A stretch of DNA of 33,818 nucleotides from Syncephalis plumigaleata (lineage: Eukaryota > Zoopagomycota > Zoopagomycetes > Zoopagales > Piptocephalidaceae), in NCBI GenBank assembly GCA_025201365.1, contig JAIXMF010000129.1, positions 1 through 33,818 of the forward strand. Direction: 5' to 3'. Under the pieces are notes generated by a model that was not told the DNA's origin, ran no database searches, and saw nothing but the letters and a program-made list of their open reading frames with translations. How positions within the stretch are numbered: the first letter of the stretch is position 1; each line of letters opens with the position of its first letter. The position numbers were made by a program, and so were the translations under genes. This document shows positions 10,330-20,525 of this stretch, one piece after another.

Positions 10330-12002
10330 CGTTCTTATTGTTCGCCTAATTGTAAAACGTCCGGCTACGTTGCTTGCTCTATAACGCTGTGCGTTGACAA
10401 GAACATTAGCTACACATCGCAGCGAGATATTTGCTAATCGATTCCACTCGTGTTGTTGTAATTAAGGATAAGTTTCACTATCTTCTTACCACAACCATCT
10501 TGTTGAATTAAATTACTGCGTGTGCTGGCATTCGTAGCCTTTCGAAAAGGTAAAACGCCCATTCTCTCTCTCTCTCTCTCTATCTCTGGCTGTCTTCCTC
10601 TCCCTCTGTAAGTGTCTTTCCTTGCTTAATCAAATACAACAGGTGAGTGTGTTTATATGTCTGGTAGGGTGGATGAAACATTTAAAAAATGTGGTTCTGG
10701 CTTAAATTGTACTAGTGGTAGTATTGTCATTCAATGGCATCACCTCACTTGTTTCCTAGTTAACCTCATCATCATCATCATGAACGTTAACTCCTGCGGA
10801 TAAGTATGACACATTTATGGCATATGTACTCGTGGCTCGTTGATCACGTAGTCGCCATTACTCGAATTAGTAATGATACAACATAAAGGGGGAATGATGT
10901 CTCTCATGTATTGTCCCCTCTCTTCCTCTCTTCTTCTTCCTCTCTCTCCATTTGTCATTGCCCAATTCTCCGCACACCACCTGAATCTAAAACCTCTATC
11001 TTATAGCTGTTGTCCATATTGAACTGCATATTGCTGTTTCTGTCATACCCTCTGCCTATATTTGTTTCTAATTGCTAACCCGCATCAATGCTAACATGCA
11101 ATAACCCCTCATGTATATGGCAAGTGACATGGACCATGTTCCCTAATATAAATCTTGTCGGGTACTTTTTGGGTTCTTCCCCTCGTGGACATGTCCCATC
11201 CTAAGCAAGCAATTTATACTTTGTCTTGCTGGGCGTATAAATCTTTTTTTATTTGTGGCCCTTTCCATTTCTCCTACTTATTTTACTTGTGTCGCTGCCT
11301 TTTACCGTGCGGTTGCTTGTCAATCGTCCTTGTTCCCTTCTTTCCATTATTACGTTCGGCTATAGGTTCCGACGGTGCTTCTCGATTTACTTGCGCGCTT
11401 CTTCGTCTATCGCCGCCATCGTCGTCTTCCTCTCCTATTACTGCTATTACTACTACTATTACTACTACTATTACCGTCTTCATCCTTGCTACATCGTGCT
11501 GTCTTCTTCACTTGACTGTGCCATCATCTAAGCAGGAAAACGTTAAACTGTGGCCGTTTATCCCCATCGTCCCCTTCACGAAACACATTATTACAAATAT
11601 TTTCTCTCTCTCGCTCTCGCCCTCTCGCTCCTTTCTATCCTATGCTTTAATAGCCCACATCGTCTTCCTAACGCTAGAAGATCTTTATGATATTTCGGTC
11701 TTAAAACCCTATATCTGTAGCTTGTTATCCACTTGAACTATTAAATTAGCTGTGGCTGTGAAACGGCTAAGAAAAACGATCTAATAATTTATCCCATTCA
11801 ACGGCCAACCACTTAAACAGACGAAGCGCCACACATCCACCCATACCACGCGCACACACACACACAGAATACATCAATCTATAACTAACTGGCTATTATT
11901 GCCACATCCTTTACGTTTATTATTTACTATATTAGTACCACGCTGTCTTTTGTTGTCAATTTATCTTTTATATCATCATAATCAGGAAAACTCGTGATTA
12001 TA

Positions 12003-13306
12003 ATGCATACCACCGCTTTGGTCGTTATTGCTGCTTGCCTCGTCCTTAATGGACTTGGTGTAACAGCCATCAACTATGATCGTCGTACTATGCTTTGCCT
12101 CGTCAACCAAGAACGTGCTCAACGCGGTCTTAGCACACTTGGTCCAGATGCGTAAGTACAATGAACTAATAATGACCATGATGATTATACTAATCTTTAT
12201 TAATTGATAATAATAGAGCGCTCGATAACGCAGCACAACGACATAGTGACGATCAAGCTAGGATGAACACTATGACACACACTGGTTCCGATGGTTCCGA
12301 TCCAAGCAAGCGTGTCACTGATGCTGGCTACGAATGGAGAAGTGTAGCCGAGAACGTCGCCTACGGCTATCCTGATGAGCAAACGTGCATGACCAAGTGG
12401 ATGAAATCACCCGGTCATCGTGCCAACATCCTAAAGCAAGGACTTACGCACTTTGGCTCGGCCATGGCCGTTACCGGAAGCACGCCCTATTATACTCAGG
12501 ATTTTGGCGGTGATGGCAAAACCTATAGTTTCCCCAGCTGTCCTGCCGAATACAGTTATGGTGGCTCTCCAGCACCAGCACCAGCACCAGTTGCTGCTCC
12601 TAAGCCTGCTCCTAAGCCTGCTCCAGCTTATGGGCCTCCTCCGGCTTATGGACCTCCTCCAGCTTATGGGCCTCCTCCGGCTTATGGACCTCCTCCAGCT
12701 TATGGACCTAGCCCAGCACCTAGTCCAGATACTGATCGTCCAAGTGAATGGACTTGCATCAAATCGGATGATCAAGGTTGCTTCCGCTGGAAGAAATGTA
12801 CCACTCAAGGTAGAAAATGGTCATGCACTGAGAAGTGGGGACGCGAGTCAAATCCTGCTCCTGCTCCTGCTCCTCAACCAAATCCGGCACCTGCTCCTGA
12901 GCCTGAGACATCTCCTGCCCCTGCACCTAGTCCAAATACTGATCGTCCAAGCGAATGGACTTGCATCAAATCGGATGATCAAGGCTGCTTCCGCTGGAAG
13001 AAGTGCACCACTCAAGGTAGAAAATGGTCATGCACTGAGAAGTGGGAACGTCATCCGGACTCCACTCCGTCACCGGCTTCCGCACCAGAATCGAAGCCCA
13101 GTCCCACCGAAGCAGCACCCGCCGCTCCATCTACATCACCATGCACTACTTCCACGCCAGCTCCACAACCAACTACCAGCGCTAGTGATCATCCAACCGA
13201 TTGGACTTGCATCAAATCAGACAGTGAAGGCTGCTTCCGCTGGAAGAAGTGCACCACTCAAGGTAGAAAATGGTCATGTACCGAAAAGTGGGAACGCCAC
13301 CCTTAA
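12003..13306 (+). CDS. CAP-B: secreted CAP protein with PPAYGP repeats and three four-Cys modules
   Basis: Two exons, 12003-12151 and 12217-13306, encode 412 residues; the intron has a GTAAGT donor and lies in phase 2 within codon 50. Residues 1-22 are a signal peptide (MHTTALVVIAACLVLNGLGV then TA). The CAP domain (about 25-160) keeps LCLVNQERAQRGL, ALDNAAQRHSDDQA, MTHTGSDGSDP, AENVAYGYPDE, WMKSPGHRANIL and PYYTQDFGGDG. It is followed by Ala/Pro linkers, about five PPAYGP repeats (residues 184-214), and three copies of a roughly 36-residue Trp-rich module at residues 223-258, 292-328 and 375-412. Each module has four Cys in the pattern C-x7-C-x5-C-x8-C with the core TCIKSD, GCFRWKKC, TTQGRKWSC and TEKW. 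I do not recognise the module. It may bind wall polysaccharide or another surface ligand, which is inference. The protein ends with the last module. Confidence 0.92.
12623..12709 (+). repeat. PPAYGP-encoding short tandem repeat in CAP-B
   Basis: An 18-bp unit encoding PPAYGP is repeated about five times with only synonymous third-position changes (CCA/CCG, GGA/GGG). It forms an extended proline/tyrosine linker between the CAP domain and the Cys modules. Confidence 0.85.
12734..13303 (+). repeat. Three diverging copies of the four-Cys module coding unit
   Basis: Copies lie at 12734-12841, 12941-13051 and 13187-13303. Copies 1 and 2 differ at about four positions per 100 nt by eye, nearly all silent. 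Copy 3 differs more at its start (residues DHPTDW in place of DRPSEW, DSEG in place of DDQG). Near-identity of DNA suggests recent duplication or gene conversion within the gene. Confidence 0.85.
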
Positions 13307-14383
13307 ATCAACATTATTAGGTATAAGTCTGATGATTACTACTGACAGCCATTTAATGATGTTAATTTAATTCTGTAGTCGACACTTACTACGCTTTATT
13401 ATATTTTTTACTCAAGCTGGGCTGTAAGAGATGGTGGTAGTGTGTCCAACTTTAGTTTTATTTTTGCTTATTAAATCTTTGTCATTAGTAGTAGTCCATG
13501 ACAAATTACTCGTGTGTGTGTGTGCTTGTTTATGTTATTGCGACGAAATATCGTAAGCCCGTCCCCCGTCCTCCTTCCCGTTCACCGCCACCCGCACAAC
13601 AACCGTATCACTGCTTATAATAGCTATATTTAGTTTTAACTTTTCGTACGTGACAACATAGTTTGGTTTTACTTGTTTGGATATCACTGATGACATTCTC
13701 ATCATCATCATAGGAATGAACCTTTCTTAACTATTAAATTGTTTCTTTAAACAACATATTTATTATCAGTATAATTCCATGTAACTAACAATGTACAATG
13801 GCACTACAGGTAGCAGCAACAGCCGCAGTAGCATAGTTCAAGCAATGGAATATTACGCGCTAAACATGACTGTGTTCTACTGCTTAATAATATAGTAATA
13901 GTGTACAGATTATCGATAGGTATCAAATTTGCTATAAAAAATAAACGTGTTCAAATCTACACTACAAATGTGTCGATCGTTACAGTCATCGTCAAGTGAA
14001 ATTACCACTGCTCTAAATTTAAATTCTTGGCATGAATGTTCATTCGATACATCGATGTAAAAGTAAAGATAATAAGGATGATAAAGGAAGAGGGGGACAG
14101 ATTCGATACTGATAGTATGATCGTCAAACATGTACCCGCGTTCTTTATTCACCCGTAGAAGATGCGCTTCCAATCGAATGCACTAATTATAGACCGAGTG
14201 TAAGTGAAGAGAGTTGCAACGAGTGCATTACAACATTACCAATGAACCAGTAGAACCGTATGGACACTTGTACTAATCCATGTGATAATTATATTCCTAT
14301 GACAAGTATGTGTAATCAGTATGCTACAAAGTAGATACGACATACGAAAAGTAAACACACCTTTACACAATTGAGCCTGTGCA

Positions 14384-14641
14384 ATGAAACATACTTTCTC
14401 CCCGTATACTTTACAGAATAGCGGGACGCCATTGCAAGATGTACAATTATCGTTCAATGCTGTACAGTCGCCAATCCTACGCCGATACACACGTCCATTC
14501 GAGATAACTAAAGCTGAAACGCAACATACGGAGTGCATTGACATGCATCATGCATCAGCAAGCACACCGTTGGTCATACGTGAATTGCCGCGCGGTACAC
14601 CGGCAATTCGACGATATGCCCCTCTCTCTCCATATCATTGA
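14384..14641 (+). CDS. Possible small hypothetical protein, 85 residues
   Basis: An ATG-started frame with balanced composition and locally higher GC than its flanks (starts MKHTFSPYTLQNSGTPL; contains RRYTRPFEITKAET and LVIRELPRGTPAIRRYA). The opposite strand is also open at 14236-14544 with a Cys-rich translation, so the strand is uncertain. No family recognised, no introns evident; a decayed gene fragment is also possible. Confidence 0.22.
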   Translation: MKHTFSPYTLQNSGTPLQDVQLSFNAVQSPILRRYTRPFEITKAETQHTECIDMHHASASTPLVIRELPRGTPAIRRYAPLSPYH

Positions 14642-14880
14642 TTGTGAATGTGGACACAGTTGGACTGTTTGTACACAAGTAAATCACGCGTTCACTTTCA
14701 ATAGAGTAGTAAACCTATCCGGATTTGTTTTTGCCTGACAGTAAGTGCCTTTCCTCCGTGATGGCCGAGCCGCTTGGTCCTTGTATTACGCGGATGCATA
14801 TTCTATGGAGGGTCAGGGTGCAGCGAGCAATGTTCGTGTTTTACCATGATACTAGACGTGCATAGCCATATTGTCGTATT

Positions 14881-14892
14881 ACTATAAAATAA
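14881..14892 (+). promoter_or_regulatory. Candidate TATA box of CAP-C
   Basis: ACTATAAAATAA, the best TATA match in the upstream region, about 205 nt before the CAP-C start codon. If used, it implies a 5' UTR of roughly 170 nt. Position and match only; no transcript data. Confidence 0.35.
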
Positions 14893-15095
14893 CCCGTCCA
14901 TAACATTGCTAGCACTTTCGATATCTACTCATTACCCACATAACAATCCTTCCAAGTGTCAAATCTACCTGCTATCCGCGAGCTTGTAACTGTCCGGTAC
15001 TGTTACAATCGCTATTTATCCTTTGTTTAAAATAATCGTTTATATTTTCGTGTTATTATACTCTATTGATTTTGTCGTTTTTTTACCGTACAACC

Positions 15096-16093
15096 ATGAA
15101 GATTGCCGCCATTGCCCTTGCTACCATTGCCGTGTTACAATGCGTTGACGCATTTGATGTGGTGAAGATGCTCTGTCTGGTCAATAAGGAGCGTAACAAA
15201 AATGGACGAGCACCTCTTGGTCTTAGTCAGTAAGTTTTTGCTTTATTGTTGACCATTAGAAAATGATATATCCGTCATGGTTTATTGACGTATTTTTACT
15301 TGTGTCGTATTACAGGCAACTCACTAATGCTGCCGCGCAACATAGCGCGATGCAAGCAAGCAAGAATAAAATGGAGCATCAGCTTTCTGGTGAACCCTCG
15401 CTCTCTCAGCGCATCACCAATTCGGGCTTCGATTGGACGTCGGTCGCCGAGAATATTGCCTATGGCTATCCAGACGAGGAGACCTGCGTTTCAGAATGGA
15501 TGTCATCACCCGGTCATCGTGATAACATTCTCGGCCCTTATAATCAGTTTGGAGCGGCTGTCGCTTACAGTGGTAGTACGCCATACTACACGCAGAATTT
15601 CGGCAACGACGGCAAGGGCGGCAGCTATCCTGAATGTCCCGGTGGTACTCATGACACCAGTACACCAACAGTTAACGCAGGCGCCACCATAAGTGCTAAT
15701 GCGCCAACACCAGTGATACCGGTGCAAGACGTCATCCAGCCAAATGATCAGCCTGATCCATCCTATTCAACCACGTCACCACCACCACCATTATCATCAG
15801 CAGATGTCAACTCGTATGATCAATCCAATGATTCATCTTACTCGACGGCACCAGCAACGCCCGTCGTGCCAGATTCAAGCTCGGATGATCAGCCTGACTC
15901 GATCGATACGGCGACTCCAACCAACACTCCAACTACTAAGACACATTATTATAATGGCCATAAGCACCACAATGGCCATAAGCACCACAATGGTCATAAG
16001 CGTCATAATAAAGGCCGAGGAAATGGGCCTACTCGCACAATCTATCAGTATAGCTTCAGCACTACAATTCCCATTAATGCTAATGCATACTAG
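15096..16093 (+). CDS. CAP-C: secreted CAP protein with His-rich C-terminal repeats
   Basis: Two exons, 15096-15229 and 15316-16093, encode 303 residues; the phase-2 intron (GTAAGT donor, TTACAG acceptor) is at the same alignment position as in CAP-B, D and E. The signal peptide is residues 1-19 (MKIAAIALATIAVLQCVDA). The CAP core has MLCLVNKERNKNG, LTNAAAQHSAMQASKNKMEHQ, AENIAYGYPDEETC, WMSSPGHRDNIL and PYYTQNFGNDG. The usual THTGSDGS segment is replaced by EHQLSGEPSL, as in CAP-D, keeping the His. A Ser/Thr/Asp/Pro-rich tail follows, ending in three NGHKHH-type repeats (about 15953-16006) and a basic GRGNGP stretch. The His-rich end could bind Cu, Zn or Ni ions or change charge with pH; this is inference. 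No hydrophobic GPI-type end is present. AATAAA signals lie near 16208-16225. Confidence 0.91.
15953..16006 (+). repeat. Three 18-bp units encoding NGHKHH-type repeats in CAP-C
   Basis: The units AATGGCCATAAGCACCAC occur twice in tandem, followed by a variant giving NGHKRH. They create a compact His/Lys-rich patch near the C-terminus. Confidence 0.9.
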
Positions 16094-18246
16094 GCTGAAG
16101 GAGTAGTGCAATTATCAATATTATAGCTTAATATTCTAAAATACAGGGACTATTTACTCTTCTACTACTGGCTAGTGAATAGGAATAGCCACCGGATATT
16201 GCACGTTGATAATAAACTTCAATAAACAGACAATATTATCATTCTATTATTTTATTGTATAAAAATGTTATCTATCATTTTGACAATATGCTTTTAATTA
16301 AGAAGTCACTCTTAATTACTGATTGAAATCATTGTATTCTATTCTACACGAGTAATTGTCAATATAGCTAGCTGTATTCCTGTATTTCTCAAAACCACTT
16401 CTGCTCATACTGGATACGATGTAAATGGTTATGACCACGTTTACCAATACATAGCCAAGGCAGACATGCTAGCACCGCTAGTCAGTCGCGTTGCAATTTG
16501 CTACACTCGTTACCAACTCAACTTGGCTTCGCTTATCTAATATAGCAATACTAGTCCCAGGAACGTATCGTTGCTCGTGTGCGTACATGTCAAGCAATTT
16601 AACTTGGTTTCTATTTAGAAGTGCAATCACTTTTCTGGTCACATTATAGAACCCCGTCTAATGACGAACAATGGGTGAATTCTCATAATCACGCGATGAA
16701 CACGACTACTAGTCATCTCCATTAGAGCAGGTTACTATCCTAATCGATAACAAGTTAATTAGCCATGAACTATTACGGAATCATCACGAAGAATGGGCAA
16801 TAATTATGGCATGCGTGTAATAGCGTATATTACCATCAAATAAGTTGCAATTTCGGAGATGTTATTATCACAGAATTACAAGAAATACGATTTATTGACA
16901 TCTCGTAGGACAACAACAACAACAACAATCCTACAAATAATGGTGGAAAAGTGTTAACACATTCAACTGATCGAACGACAATCATAACGACAAGTAATGT
17001 CGCATTTTAGCCATGTTGTCACGTAACACATAAGAAGAACAAGCAGGATAGGAGCATGCATGTGGCCGCACGTCCCCTTCTAGCACATGAATTTAACGAT
17101 GGCCCCACTGTCTATGGACTGGCCTCTGTTATGCCTAGCCGACTGAGGTGAGAATAGAAATTGTCGCCAATTGCCATTTGTAGCGCGATGTGTATAATCG
17201 AACAGAAAACAATGTACTCTGTAGGAAATGCTAGTGATAACAGGAGGGAGCGCATTTAACAATACCGTTGCTAAAAATGGTAAAACGAACACAGGTCGTA
17301 TACAGCGATTGGCGGACATCCTTCCTAATGGGCGGACATCTCTCACAAGCGAATACACGGAGTCATCTGTGTTCCCATACAAGCCACATGGAGATAGTTA
17401 GCGCTATTATTCGCCATAGGCGAATAGAGGTGGGCTCAATTACACATACACACACGCGCGTACACACATACACAGATACAAACAAATGAGGAGAGGAATT
17501 GGTTTCGCTTGTAAGGCGGCGGGGTTGTTCAAAACCCATCTTTGGTGACGTTCTCCCATCAGAAGGAAATATCTCACCAATCGTCCAGCCTTTTACCTAA
17601 TAGAGGTCAAGTGTAATTGAAATAGTAATTCGGCGTACACAAAAAAGTAGTGAGAACCCTTATTAACCCTATAAGCAACGTAGTACGCAGACACGGAGCG
17701 GGACAGGAAAAGAAATATCATAGACAAGAACAAACGATGCGGGCTGTTAATGAGTCGGGTACAGTATCGCGCCGAATTTGGATGTTCCTCTACTACATTC
17801 AGAGGAGAGACAGGGTTTAAATCCGACTTGGATGGCGATGTTATCGCCAATATCTTCGTTCGGTCTCGTTTTAAAAATACGTTCAGTTAACTCGTCGCAC
17901 TACTTGATCATTCCTTTTAATTATTACCTTCTACTACTACTACTACTACTAACTATAGTTTTTTCGTTAGTACATTAACGTACTATTGTCTCTTTCTCTT
18001 TCTTTCTTTCTTTCTCTCTCTCTAGTTTCTTGTATCCTTCGACTGTTCGTCGTCTAATTAATTACAAACGAGTACTTGTAGCCGGTTATATTTGTTCACC
18101 CGCTTACCTCTGTTTCTATCGTGTAATATCTGCTTGTCGGATACTACTAATACCACTATCACAATCACTACTACTACTACTATACCACCACCTATTACTC
18201 TATTTCTTGAATATTTCAGCGTTAGAAACGCTTCCTCCTAAATACC
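16094..18246. other. Intergenic stretch between CAP-C and CAP-D
   Basis: AT-rich DNA without a recognised gene. It includes CAACAA units near 16910, a 10-bp direct repeat GGCGGACATC near 17304-17341, a perfect GGCGAT/ATCGCC inverted repeat at 17832-17847, CTA units near 17930-17952 and a long CT tract before CAP-D. Minus-strand open frames at 17080-17382 and 17593-17850 begin without ATG and resemble no family. Confidence 0.55.
17989..18023 (+). promoter_or_regulatory. CT-rich tract upstream of CAP-D
   Basis: A 35-nt nearly pure C/T run ending ...CTCTCTAG, about 225 nt before the CAP-D start. Pyrimidine tracts of this kind are common in fungal promoters just upstream of transcription starts; the terminal CTAG also makes it a possible 3' splice site of a 5' UTR intron. 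Both readings are inference. Confidence 0.4.
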
Positions 18247-20525
18247 ATGCACAACTACATTACTATTGCTGCCGTACTGGCTATGAGCATCGCCGCTGAT
18301 GCGTTCAGCTCCACCAAGATGCTTTGCTTGGTGAACAGACGTCGTGTTCAGTATGGTAAAGCACCACTTGGCTTGCACCCGTAAGTATAATAATAATGCT
18401 ATTGATGATAATGATCGTGGTTAAATGACCACTACTACAGTCATATACCGGTATTGTCTCATATCAGTGACTGTGTGTTGCTACCCTATTCTGTAAACTG
18501 GCGTGCTTATTTACTATAAAAAATGGTATATCTAATCAATTGTCTCTTCCTCCTCCTCGTCGTTTTAGTGATCTCGATGCAGCTGCCACCTATCACAGTC
18601 AGCAGCAAGCTAAAACCAGAAGCATGACCCATCAGGTCGCCGGTGAGGCTGATCCATCCTCTCGTGTCACAAACTTTGGCTACTCCTGGACCAAGATGGG
18701 AGAGAACGTCGCCTACGGCTGGCCAGATGAGGAAACTTGCGTGGAAAAATGGATGGCATCTCCTGGTCATCGTGCTAACATTCTTGGCGATTTCACTCAT
18801 TTTGGTGCTGGTGTTGCTTACAGCGGCAGCACGCCATACTACACCCAGGACTTTGGTTCTAATGGCACTCCTGGTACCTATCCAGAATGCCCAAGCGGCT
18901 ACAACGCTGGTACTCCATCTCCAGCACCAGCTACCGTAACCGTTAAGGCTGCTGGTGTCGCGTCGCCTGCACCTGCATCATCGCCAGTTTCCTCTCCAGC
19001 TACACCAGTATCATCTCCAGCTACCTCATACACGCCGGCAGCTGTTGATAACTACGATGATGACTACGAGGAAGACTGCGAATGCTACGAGGACTACCCT
19101 GATTGGTATGTTCCTGGTGGACAATCTCCAGCTACTCCAGCTCCATCCACCGGAACTGGTAACAACAACAATGTCTCATATGGTGGCAGCCCGGTTCCAG
19201 CTCCATCTGGTGGCGAGTCTCCATTCACTCCATCCACTCCAGCTCCATCAACTCCAGCTACTCCAGCTCCATCGGGTGGTGAGTCCCCAGCTACCCCATC
19301 AACTCCAGCTCCATCAGGTGGTAACAATGGTTCATACGGTGGCAGCCCAGTTCCAGCACCATCGGGTGGTGAATCTCCATCCACTCCAGCTCCATCAGGT
19401 GGCGAGTCCCCAGCTACCCCATCCACTCCATCCACTCCAGTTCCATCCACTCCAGCTCCATCGGGTGGTGAGTCTCCAGCTACCCCAGCTCCATCAGGTA
19501 GCGAGTCCCCAGCTACTCCATCAACTCCAGCTCCATCAGGTGGTAACAATGGTTCATACGGTGGCAGCCCAGTTCCAGCTCCATCGGGTGGCGAGTCTCC
19601 ATCCACTCCAGCTACTCCAGCTCCATCGGGTGGTGAGTCCCCAGCTACCCCAGCTACTCCATCCACTCCAGCTCCATCAGGTGGTGAATCTCCATCCACT
19701 CCAGCTACTCCAGCTCCATCAGGTGGCGAGTCTCCATCTACTCCAGCATTCCCATCCGCTCCAGTTCCATCCACTCCAGCTCCATCGGGTGGCGAGTCTC
19801 CATCTACCCCAGCTACCCCAGCTCCATCAGGTGGCGAGTCCCCTGCCACTCCAGCTCCATCAACTGGTAACAATGGCTCATACGGTAACAGCCCAGCTCC
19901 ACCTCCAGCCGGTGGTGAGTCTCCTTCTACTCCGGCTCCTTCCACTCCTGCTCCATCTACCCCAGCTCCTTCCACTCCGGCTCCATCTGGTGGTGAGTCC
20001 CCTGCTACCTCAGCTCCATCAACTCCTGCTCCTTCTACCCCAGCTCCTTCCACTCCGGCTCCATCAACTCCTGCTCCTTCTACCCCGGCTCCATCAACTC
20101 CTGCTCCATCTGGTGATGAGTCCCCTGCTACCCCAGCTCCATCAACTCCGGCTCCTTCTACTCCTGCTCCTGCTACCCCAGCTCCTTCTACTCCGGCTCC
20201 ATCTGGTGGTGAGTCCCCTGCTACCCCAGCTCCTTCCACTCCTGCTCCTGCTACCCCAGCTCCTTCTACTCCGGCTCCTTCTACTCCTGCTCCTGCTACC
20301 CCAGCTCCTTCTACTCCGGCTCCATCTGGTGGTGAGTCCCCTGCTACCCCAGCTCCTTCCACTCCTGCTCCTGCTACCCCAGCTCCTTCTACTCCGGCTC
20401 CTTCTACTCCTGCTCCTGCTACCCCGGCTCCATCAACACCGGCTCCTTCCACTCCTGCTCCATCCGGTGGTGAATCACCAGCTAGCGGCAGCAAGTATGG
20501 CACTGCCGTGGTTCCCCTTAAATAA
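18247..20525 (+). CDS. CAP-D: secreted CAP protein with a ~500-residue mucin-like Pro/Ser/Thr/Ala tail
   Basis: Two exons, 18247-18380 and 18569-20525, encode 696 residues; the phase-2 intron is shared with CAP-B, C and E. Residues 1-19 are a signal peptide (MHNYITIAAVLAMSIAADA). The CAP core contains MLCLVNRRRVQYG, LDAAATYHSQQQA, SMTHQVAGEADPS, GENVAYGWPDEETC, WMASPGHRANIL and PYYTQDFGSNG. An acidic Tyr/Cys block (DNYDDDYEEDCECYEDYPDW, near 19048-19107) separates it from a long array of GGESPATP, STPAPS and NNGSYGGSPVPAPSGG units. Such tails are typical substrates for O-mannosylation, giving a stiff, wall-spanning rod. The protein ends SGSKYGTAVVPLK with no GPI signal, so it is probably wall-associated or free. 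The GC-rich complement of the array is also open for 488 codons but is a shadow. Confidence 0.92.
19130..20490 (+). repeat. Minisatellite coding array for the CAP-D tail
   Basis: Imperfect nested repeats built on 9-bp (ACTCCAGCT type, encoding TPA) and longer units encoding PSGGESPATP and NNGSYGGSPVPAPSGG. The last 600 bp (about 19900-20490) are more homogeneous and use CCT-rich codons, which suggests later local amplification than the first part. Copy number is likely to vary between strains. Confidence 0.85.

Larger units (their letters stand above)
8286..12002. other. 3.7-kb gene-poor stretch between CAP-A and CAP-B
   Basis: I find no convincing gene. The left third is AT-rich 3' flank. 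A strong imperfect hairpin lies at 9693-9737. From about 10,000 the plus strand becomes pyrimidine-rich, with ATTC units (10306-10329), CT runs near 10565-10581, CT-rich tracts at 10920-10950 and TAC/CT-rich DNA at 11400-11480. Such CT-rich DNA is common in fungal promoters and probably belongs to the CAP-B upstream region. Open frames here lack a good ATG or consist of low-complexity Ser/Thr/Leu translation of the tracts. Confidence 0.6.
13307..15095. other. Intergenic stretch between CAP-B and CAP-C
   Basis: AT-rich 3' flank of CAP-B, then unremarkable DNA. A possible small reading frame lies at 14384-14641 and a TATA-like box at 14881. A 7-bp inverted repeat (TTGTAAC at 14984, GTTACAA at 15002) lies about 90 nt before the CAP-C start. 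No recognised gene. Confidence 0.55.

Noticed and set aside
11155-11736. 193-codon plus-strand frame before CAP-B
   Set aside because: It begins at TTG rather than ATG, and its Leu/Ser/Thr-rich content follows from the CT-rich DNA.
12734-13303. CRISPR-like spaced repeats in CAP-B
   Set aside because: The repeats are protein-coding modules in a eukaryotic gene, in frame and separated by Pro/Ala linkers.
12453-13370. 305-codon plus-strand frame overlapping CAP-B, and 549-codon frame overlapping CAP-D
   Set aside because: Shadows of the repeat-rich tails, with Leu/His/Gln-rich low-complexity translation and no independent domain.
14750-14830. tRNA-like GATGGCCGAGC box
   Set aside because: No matching T-loop (GGTTCGAATC type) or acceptor stem could be found downstream.
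17080-17850. Minus-strand frames of 100 and 85 codons
   Set aside because: Neither starts with ATG and neither resembles a known family.
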